From DASSJM01 sp036280655 (GTDB taxonomy: Bacteria; Actinomycetota; UBA4738; HRBIN12), in NCBI GenBank assembly GCA_036280655.1, contig DASUQI010000010.1, forward strand, positions 1 to 64,000: a stretch of 64,000 nucleotides of DNA. The letters are read 5' to 3'. Positions 57,134 to 64,000 of this stretch are shown here, piece by piece; positions within the stretch are counted from its first letter, which is position 1, and every line of letters starts with the position of its first letter. The notes below the pieces were generated by a model. That model was not told the origin of the DNA. It saw only the letters and a program-made list of their open reading frames with translations, and did no database searches. The position numbers were made by a program, and so were the translations under genes.

Positions 57134-57925
57134 ATGGACGACTGGCGCTCCTACGACGCGGTGGCCGAGACCTACGCGCGGGTCCACGCGCCCCGCCTCG
57201 CCGAGCCCGCCCACGACCTCGTGGAGATCGCGGACGTGCGCGAGGGATGGCGGGTCCTGGACGTCGGGACCGGCACCGGCGTAGCGGCGATCGCGGCCGG
57301 GAAGGCCGGCGCCAGGGCCATCGGCATCGACGAGGCGCAGGAGATGCTCCGCGAGGCCCGCGCCGCCGACGTCGGGCTGCGCCTCGCGGCGGCCGAGGCG
57401 ATCGACCTGCCGTTCCGCGACGGGTCGTTCGACGCGGTGCTCGCGAACTTCGTGATCGCGCACTTCGCGAAGTACAAGACGGCCCTGTACGACATGCTCC
57501 GCGTGACGCGGTCGGGCGGCCGGCTCGCCGTCACCGCGTGGGCCGACGGCGCCGACGACCTCACCCGCACCTGGCTCGAGCTCGTGGAGTCGGTCGTCCC
57601 GCGCGAGGTGCTCCAGCCGGCGATGGACGAGCGACTCCCCTGGCGCGAACGCTTTCGGCAACGCGCGCCGCTCGAAGAGGCGCTGATGGAGGCGGGGGTC
57701 CGTCACGTCCGGACCGAGACGCGGAAGTACCGGTTCCAGTACTCGCTCGACGAGTACCTCGAGGGCCTGGGGACGTGGGCGACCGGTCGCTTCGTGCGCT
57801 CGATGCTCGGCGAGCAGGCGTTCGCCGCGTTCCTCCAGCGGGCGCGCGCGGTGTTCGCCGAGCGGTTCGCCGACCCCGTGAACGACTTCCGCGAGGTGCT
57901 GTTCGCCTCCGGGACGAAGCCCTAG
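57134..57925 (+). CDS. SAM-dependent methyltransferase, class I
   Basis: 263 residues. The SAM-binding motif is VLDVGTGTGVAAIAA near residue 41, followed by GIDEAQEML (acidic ribose-binding residue), AEAIDLPFRDGSFDAVLANF and a post-motif PGG-like segment SGGRLAVTAWA. Ubiquinone/menaquinone (UbiE)-like small-molecule methyltransferases have this pattern; the substrate is unknown. It converges on the second PIG-L gene with a 4-nt overlap. Confidence 0.88.
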   Translation: MDDWRSYDAVAETYARVHAPRLAEPAHDLVEIADVREGWRVLDVGTGTGVAAIAAGKAGARAIGIDEAQEMLREARAADVGLRLAAAEAIDLPFRDGSFDAVLANFVIAHFAKYKTALYDMLRVTRSGGRLAVTAWADGADDLTRTWLELVESVVPREVLQPAMDERLPWRERFRQRAPLEEALMEAGVRHVRTETRKYRFQYSLDEYLEGLGTWATGRFVRSMLGEQAFAAFLQRARAVFAERFADPVNDFREVLFASGTKP

Positions 57926-58626
57926 GACAGGTCCAGCCGCCGGAACGACTCGGCGTGCCGAACGCCGATCCTGCTCCCCGCCTCCTCGGCCTCCTTCGGG
58001 ATCCACTCCTCGAAGTAGCCGAGCATCCCGCCCGCCACCTGGCTCTCGTGCTTGGCGAGCGCGGCGAGCTTGGTCTCGAGGTGTCCGGTTACGTCCTCGA
58101 GGTGGTTCGGCTCGTTCGTGAGCCCGAGCCACAGGTCGGTGACCTGGTGCGCCTGGAGACCCTGGACGAGGTGCTCGGGGAAGAAGTGCGGGTTGCCGGC
58201 GCCGGGGAAGATCGAGTCGACCGCGATCTCACCCGCGGTGCGATGGTCGGCGTGGTTCACGTAGCGGTCGTCGAGGAACCACGCGGTCGGGTCGCAGGAG
58301 ACCAGCGTCGAGGGGCGGAGCTCGCGGATCGCGCTCACGACGTCGCGGCGAATCTGGGGGCTGTTCTCGAGCTCGCCGTCGCGCACACCGAGGACCCTCG
58401 TCTCCCGGACGCCGAGCACCTCGGCGGCGGCGATGGTCTCGCGCTCGCGCGTTTCCGCGAGCTCCGCCGGGTCGACCGAGGCGTCGCTCGACCCACGGTC
58501 GCCGTTCGTCAGGACGAGCAGGTGCACCGTGCGCCCGGCCGCGCACCACTTCGCGATCGTGCCGCCGGCCGTGATCTCGGCGTCGTCCGGATGCGCGAAG
58601 ACCGCGAGGACCGGGCCGTCGCTCAC
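57922..58626 (-). CDS. PIG-L/LmbE-family deacetylase (copy 2)
   Basis: 234 residues: FAHPDDAEITAGGTIAKW (zinc motif AHPDDAE), NGDRGSSDASVDP and VNHADHRTAG (second ligand block). It shares the zinc motifs, the VRDGELEN segment and the exact length with the first copy at 15151-15855, so they may act in one pathway or be paralogues with different substrates. It is 16 nt downstream of pepA on the same strand, probably co-transcribed. Confidence 0.9.
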   Translation of the reverse strand: MSDGPVLAVFAHPDDAEITAGGTIAKWCAAGRTVHLLVLTNGDRGSSDASVDPAELAETRERETIAAAEVLGVRETRVLGVRDGELENSPQIRRDVVSAIRELRPSTLVSCDPTAWFLDDRYVNHADHRTAGEIAVDSIFPGAGNPHFFPEHLVQGLQAHQVTDLWLGLTNEPNHLEDVTGHLETKLAALAKHESQVAGGMLGYFEEWIPKEAEEAGSRIGVRHAESFRRLDLS

Positions 58627-58642
58627 GGTCGGCGCCGGATCC

Positions 58643-60151
<1,509 letters not shown>

Positions 60152-60217
60152 CGGGGACTCCTTGTCTCGGGGCCGAAGCCGAAGTCTATCGGCGGCCGGC
60201 AGGTGACGCCCGGGCGA

Positions 60218-60223
60218 TAGGCT
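60218..60223 (+). promoter_or_regulatory. -10 element for the cupin gene (leaderless)
   Basis: TAGGCT ends 7 nt before the GTG at 60231. Confidence 0.45.
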
Positions 60224-60230
60224 TCGCGCC

Positions 60231-60569
60231 GTGGACGCCCGAGACCTTCGCGACCTCGTCCGCTTCGACGAGGACGGCCCGCATCACGAGGACCTGTTCG
60301 AGTCCGACCACCTGTGGTCCGAGGTCGTGTGCCTCGATCGCAACCAGAGCGTCGGGACGATCCACGACAAGGACTCGGACGCGCTCGTCCTCGTCGTGAC
60401 CGGCCGCGTCGTCGCCCAGGTCAACCGCGGGCGCAAGCGGCTCGAGCAGTGGGAGGCGGCGCTCGTGCCCGCCGGATCCGACCTCTCGATCACGAACGCC
60501 ACCGAGGACCCCTCGGTCGTGCTGCTGGTCGCGGCGCCCCCGCCGGTCAGTCGCGCGGTCGGCGAGTAG
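60231..60569 (+). CDS. Small cupin-domain protein
   Basis: 112 residues, one beta-barrel: NQSVGTIHDKDSDALVLVV matches cupin motif 1 only weakly (the usual metal-binding HxH pair is IHDKD here) and the second motif ends in WEAALVPAGSDLSI. Metal binding is therefore uncertain. The GTG start lies 7 nt after a TAGGCT element. Its 3' end overlaps the NCS1 permease gene (convergent) by 23 nt. Confidence 0.78.
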   Translation: MDARDLRDLVRFDEDGPHHEDLFESDHLWSEVVCLDRNQSVGTIHDKDSDALVLVVTGRVVAQVNRGRKRLEQWEAALVPAGSDLSITNATEDPSVVLLVAAPPPVSRAVGE

Positions 60570-61935
60570 CCGCCCGCGAGAGCAGCGCCGCCACGCCGAA
60601 CGCGACGAGGAAGCTCGGGATGCTCGCGCCGAGTCGCGAGTCGAACAGCGGGAACGGCAGGCCGAGCGCCCCGAACGCGTCGCCGAGCACATCTACCCAG
60701 CCGTCGGGTCCCGTCGGCACGCTCCACTGGTAGACGACAAAGCCGAGTACCCACGGCACGAACGCGGGCCACCGCACCCCGCTCCGCTCGAACAGCGCGG
60801 CCTCCCCGTAGCGGCCGCGGCAGCGCACGAAGTAGTCGGCGAGTAGGACCGCGGCGAGCGGCACGAACACCGACCCGATCAGGAACAGGAACGTCTCGTA
60901 GCGCTCGACCGTGAAGGCGAGCGCGAGGATGAGGCCGACCGTGCCCACGATCAGGATCAGCGGCGCCTGGCGCGCCTTGGGCGCGACGTTCCGCGCCGAG
61001 ACCGCGGCCGAGTAGATGTCGGCGAACGCGTTGTCGCTCTCGCCGACGAGGAGCGCGAGCAGCACGATCCCGCCCCCGGCGAGGAACACGATCCCGCCGC
61101 CGATCCCCACGGCGTCCGCGCCCACCCCGGTCACGAGCACGAGCAGTGCGCCGAGCGCGTAGAACCACGCGTTGCCGACCGCGTAGCCGGCGTACGTCCC
61201 GATCGCGGCCCGCGAGCCCGGCCGCGCGAACCGGCTATAGTCGGCGGCGAGCGGCAGCCACGAGATCGGCATCACGATCACGAGGTCGACGGCGAGCCAG
61301 AACGGCAGACCGCCCGCGGCCGGCGTCTCCCAGATCGCCCACCCACTCCCGGCCCGCAGCACGTCGACCGTGATCCACACGGCCGCGCCGAGCAACACGT
61401 AGATCCCGAACCGCTGGAGCCAGCGTCGAACGACGAAGACCGGCCCGCCGAGCGCGAGCGCGGTGCACACGACGGCGACGACGACGATCCAGAACGCGCG
61501 GGACCCGAACCCGAACAGGCGCTCCGACGCGACGCTCGCGACCTCGCCCATCGCCCAGAACTCGACCGCCGTCCACCCGACGAGCTGCACGACGTTGATC
61601 ACCGACGGGACGAACGAGCCACGCTCCCCCAGGACCGGCCGGAGCAAGACCATCGTCGGCACGCCCTCGCGCTGGCCGGCGAGCGCGACGAGCGCGAGCG
61701 GGACGCACCCGATCAGCGACCCCACCGCGATCGCGAGCAGCGCCTGCGGCGGCCCGAGCGCGGGCACGAGCAGCGCGCCGGTCACCATCACGAGCAGGCC
61801 GATCGATAGGTCGAACCACAGGATCGCCGCGTCGAGGCCGCCGAGTCGCCGTTCTGCGACGGGGATCGGGCGGAGGCCGGGCGCGGCGTCCTCGCGCCCG
61901 AGGATCCGCTCGATGCGTTGCGTGACGCTCGCCAC
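60547..61935 (-). CDS. NCS1-family permease, probable hydroxymethylpyrimidine transporter (CytX-like)
   Basis: 462 residues with about twelve TM helices. Family features: AILWFDLSIGLLVMVTGALL, the VQLVGWTAVEFWAMGE block in TM3 and DYSRFARPGSRAA near residue 230. NCS1 carriers take up nucleobases, hydantoins or thiamine precursors. A TPP riboswitch lies directly upstream, which is the usual arrangement for CytX, the importer of the thiamine precursor HMP. The GTG start lies just after the aptamer. No thi biosynthetic gene is in the window. Confidence 0.9.
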   Translation of the reverse strand: MASVTQRIERILGREDAAPGLRPIPVAERRLGGLDAAILWFDLSIGLLVMVTGALLVPALGPPQALLAIAVGSLIGCVPLALVALAGQREGVPTMVLLRPVLGERGSFVPSVINVVQLVGWTAVEFWAMGEVASVASERLFGFGSRAFWIVVVAVVCTALALGGPVFVVRRWLQRFGIYVLLGAAVWITVDVLRAGSGWAIWETPAAGGLPFWLAVDLVIVMPISWLPLAADYSRFARPGSRAAIGTYAGYAVGNAWFYALGALLVLVTGVGADAVGIGGGIVFLAGGGIVLLALLVGESDNAFADIYSAAVSARNVAPKARQAPLILIVGTVGLILALAFTVERYETFLFLIGSVFVPLAAVLLADYFVRCRGRYGEAALFERSGVRWPAFVPWVLGFVVYQWSVPTGPDGWVDVLGDAFGALGLPFPLFDSRLGASIPSFLVAFGVAALLSRAATRRPRD

Positions 61936-61940
61936 GGGTG

Positions 61941-62039
61941 CTCCCTCCGCCGGTCTGAACCGGTTCAGGTTCCAAGGGTCGCCGGCGGAGGATCGTGTCA
62001 GCCGGCCTCTCAGCCCGTGCCCCGGACTCCCCTGCTTCG
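61941..62039 (-). ncRNA. TPP riboswitch (THI element) controlling the NCS1 permease
   Basis: On the minus strand the conserved elements occur in order: GGGGAGTCC near 62030, the pyrimidine-binding CTGAGA at 62008-62013, ACCCTTGGAACCTGA at 61965-61979, and a C-terminal stem CCGG-N-CCGG with GGAGGGA near 61945. The last part, GGAGGGAG, also serves as the Shine-Dalgarno of the permease (GTG 61935), suggesting control at translation initiation by TPP. A TACCAT -10 candidate lies at 62046-62051. Confidence 0.92.
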
Positions 62040-62059
62040 GGTCCGATGGTACCGCCCGC

Positions 62060-62065
62060 TACGAT
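62060..62065 (+). promoter_or_regulatory. -10 element for the DinB gene (leaderless)
   Basis: TACGAT ends 6 nt before the ATG at 62072. Confidence 0.45.
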
Positions 62066-62071
62066 GCCCGG

Positions 62072-62587
62072 ATGACGACACGCGACGAGGCGATCCGGCT
62101 CCTGGAAGACCAGCACGCGGAGGTCGCGGCACTGCTCGCCGAGCTCGACACTTCAGCCTTCGAGCGGCGCGGCACGATCGGCGGCGGCGAGTGGTCGGCG
62201 AAGGACCTCGCCGCGCATCTCGGCGCGTGGGAGGGGTTCGTGCTCGAGGTGCTCGAGGCGTTCGGCCGCGGCGAGCGACCCGCGTTCGAGGACGAGTTCC
62301 TCGAGCCGGGGGCGACCGACCGGCTCAACGCCCGCGAGGAGCGACGGTTCCTCGACGCCCCGGCCGACGAGGTCCTGGCGAGGTTCGAGGACCTGCACCG
62401 CAGCGTGGTCGGCGTGATCGGGTCGATGTCCGACGACGGATGGGCGGCCGCATACCCGTACGACCCGGACGACGCGACGATCGGCGACCGGGTGGGCTCG
62501 CTCCTCGGCTCGGACGACGGCCGGTTCCGCCACGCGTCGGCGCACCTGCCCGACCTCCGCGACTACGTCGGCTCGATCAGCCGCTGA
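62072..62587 (+). CDS. DinB/mycothiol-type maleylpyruvate isomerase-like protein
   Basis: 171 residues, four-helix bundle. WSAKDLAAHLGAWEGF carries one of the metal-binding His of this family and FRHASAHLPDL carries another; an acidic ligand lies between. Members bind a divalent metal and act with thiols such as mycothiol or bacillithiol, but the role of this one is unknown. Its 3' end overlaps the SRPBCC gene by 25 nt tail to tail. Confidence 0.82.
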   Translation: MTTRDEAIRLLEDQHAEVAALLAELDTSAFERRGTIGGGEWSAKDLAAHLGAWEGFVLEVLEAFGRGERPAFEDEFLEPGATDRLNAREERRFLDAPADEVLARFEDLHRSVVGVIGSMSDDGWAAAYPYDPDDATIGDRVGSLLGSDDGRFRHASAHLPDLRDYVGSISR

Positions 62588-63000
62588 AGGTTCGCGAGCC
62601 CCGAGCGCATCAGCCGCTTCATGAACGGCCGGTAGACCCAGAGCGCGAGCTCACCGAGGAGCGGGATCGGCATCGACAGCTCCTCCGTCCAGGTGAAGCG
62701 CGTGCCCGCCGCCTCGGGCTCGAACCACCACGTGCCGACGCCGCGGACGAACCCGCGATGGGTCATCTCGAGCCGGCGCGGCGGGTCCCACGCCGTCACC
62801 TCGAGCTGCTCGGTGAACGTCGAGACGCCGAGGACACGGTTGCGAACCTCGATCCGAGCGCCCACGCCTTCGCGTTCGGGCGTGACGACCCGGACCCAGA
62901 CCGCGTCGCGGATCCACTCCGGCTGCTCCTCCCATCGGATCGCGAACGCCCATGCGGCGCCGGCCGGCACGGGGAGCGCGACCGACGCCTCGACCTGCAC
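62563..63000 (-). CDS. SRPBCC-family protein
   Basis: 145 residues: QVEASVALPVPAGAAWAFA, PEWIRDAVWV and a C-terminal helix (GELALWVYRPFMKRLMR), the usual helix-grip order. It shares a layout but little identity with the other SRPBCC protein (54217-54684). The ligand is unknown. It overlaps the DinB gene and lies 23 nt downstream of the MFS gene on the same strand. Confidence 0.82.
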   Translation of the reverse strand: MQVEASVALPVPAGAAWAFAIRWEEQPEWIRDAVWVRVVTPEREGVGARIEVRNRVLGVSTFTEQLEVTAWDPPRRLEMTHRGFVRGVGTWWFEPEAAGTRFTWTEELSMPIPLLGELALWVYRPFMKRLMRSGLANLQRLIEPT

Positions 63001-63023
63001 GGGTCAGGACCCGGACGGCATGG

Positions 63024-64000
63024 CTACAGGCCGGACCCATCGCCGCGCAGCGCACGACGCGACGGCAACGTCTCGCGGATCGAGACCACGAGACCGAGCG
63101 CGACCACGGCGGGGATCGCGTTGACGAGGAACGCGCCGGTGAACCCGAACGCGTTCGCGGACCATCCGGCCACGAGCGGACCGATCACGAACCCCAGGTC
63201 GCCAGAGAACCGGAACACGGCGACCGCCGTCCCCTTCAGCTCCTGCGGCGTGACGTCCGAGAGCATCGGCGCGGGGGGGACACCCGCGTAGCCGCTCGCG
63301 ACCCCGAGCAACCCCATCGCGATCATGAACATGAGCGGCGTCGAGGCGAGGCCGAACACCGCCGTGATCGCGGCCAGTCCCGCGAGCGCGGGGATCAGCA
63401 CGGCGCGTCGGCCGCGGTGGTCGGTCGCATGGCCCGCCGGGTACAGCGTGACGAGCTCGGTCGCCGTCGCGATCGCGAGGCCGAGACCGACGCCGCCGAG
63501 CGTGAGCATGAGGTTCGGGTCCTCGGTCCCGAACAGCGGCACCAGCGTCTGGAAGAGCGCGCCGATCATCCACAGGTAGACGAGGTTCACGAACAGGACC
63601 GTCACGAGCGGCCGGCCCCACGGGAGCCGCCGCAGACCGCCCTTGCGGACCTCGTGCTCGTGGCGCGGCGGGTCGTGGAGCGTCCGCCAGAACAGGAGGG
63701 CGGCGACGAAGCACGCCCCCGCGTAGACGTACAGCGGAGTCTCGAGCTCGAACGCGTTCGCGATCACCCCACCGAGCGGCCCGCCGGCGATGAAGCCGAG
63801 GTTGAACGACGCGTAGAACACGCTCATCGCCCGCCCCGAGTTCTCCGGCGGGATCGTACGGAGCAGGAACGAGAGCAGGGCGGCGAAGAACAGGGCCGAC
63901 CCGATCCCGCCGAGCGCGCGGAACAGGACGAGCAGCGGGAAGGTCGGCGCCATCGCCGCCGCCACGGACGAGACGCCCACCCACACCGACCCGAGCACCG
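63024..64000 (-). CDS. MFS transporter, 5' end beyond the window
   Basis: At least 325 residues from the window edge to the stop at 63024. The pattern is of the drug-efflux branch: FRALGGIGSALFFAALLSF with GRAMSVFYASFNLGFIAGGPLGG (motif C-like, cut), a charged loop DPPRHEHEVRKGGLRR between the two halves, and a six-helix second half including GHATDHRGRRAVL, the conserved inter-helix motif A (TM8-9). The first two or three helices are missing. The substrate is unknown. The partial gene shows no -10 or start. Confidence 0.85.
   Translation of the reverse strand, partial: VLGSVWVGVSSVAAAMAPTFPLLVLFRALGGIGSALFFAALLSFLLRTIPPENSGRAMSVFYASFNLGFIAGGPLGGVIANAFELETPLYVYAGACFVAALLFWRTLHDPPRHEHEVRKGGLRRLPWGRPLVTVLFVNLVYLWMIGALFQTLVPLFGTEDPNLMLTLGGVGLGLAIATATELVTLYPAGHATDHRGRRAVLIPALAGLAAITAVFGLASTPLMFMIAMGLLGVASGYAGVPPAPMLSDVTPQELKGTAVAVFRFSGDLGFVIGPLVAGWSANAFGFTGAFLVNAIPAVVALGLVVSIRETLPSRRALRGDGSGL

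Overview
ORGANISM. The window is very GC-rich throughout, with heavy use of GTG starts and tightly packed, often 1-4 nt overlapping genes. The family content points to Actinomycetota: a DUF5319-like zinc protein, two PIG-L/LmbE deacetylases, a tandem-GNAT protein of MshD-like layout, a DinB/mycothiol-type protein, a SufR-like repressor beside Mrp, and an OmpR/BTAD (SARP-type) regulator fused to a Ser/Thr kinase. No rRNA, tRNA, CRISPR array or intact mobile element was found, so the class cannot be fixed. It looks like ordinary chromosome from a deep-branching or uncultured actinobacterium. LAYOUT. 1-6.2 kb: nitrogen signalling (glnB, 3'-truncated glnD) beside the two-gene bacterial NHEJ system (ku and divergent ligD). 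6.3-14.6 kb: an exported sulfatase, a 1726-residue regulator (DNA-binding wHTH, BTAD, kinase, STAND ATPase, TM, beta-propeller), and a divergent exported vanadium-haloperoxidase-like protein with 22-bp-phased direct repeats between them. 14.6-20.6 kb: PIG-L deacetylase and DUF5319-like protein, a membrane protein with an inverted remnant of a homologue at its 5' end, P450, tandem GNAT, DHFR-like protein. 20.6-28.6 kb: rmuC, a C45 acyltransferase followed by tldD/tldE, a CBS protein and NDH-2. 28.7-37.4 kb: PHP, FMN hydroxy-acid oxidase, pgsA, epimerase, glpX, and an operon with a nucleotidyltransferase, LLM oxidoreductase, HARE-HTH protein and bioY. 37.4-49.2 kb: esterase, two ECF sigma/anti-sigma pairs, an M15 peptidase, the nfeD/SPFH pair, and two anchored cupredoxins that appear to belong to the second sigma factor's regulon. 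49.2-64 kb: a gutted pilT relic, sufR-like/mrp, lgt, PAP2, lapA, a four-gene membrane operon, methyltransferase, second PIG-L, pepA, cupin, a TPP-riboswitch-controlled NCS1 permease, DinB, SRPBCC and a truncated MFS exporter. HOW IT WORKS TOGETHER. Most of this is housekeeping. The regulatory signals are the most informative part. (1) A TAnnnT hexamer lies 6-7 nt before many start codons on both strands, implying many leaderless mRNAs. (2) A shared GGAACC-N15-GTGTAG promoter links an ECF sigma gene to the cupredoxins. (3) A dyad lies between the SufR-like repressor and mrp. (4) There is a textbook TPP aptamer. (5) Direct repeats two helical turns apart sit next to the BTAD regulator. Four small genes are broken by frameshifts, either from assembly indels or genuine decay.
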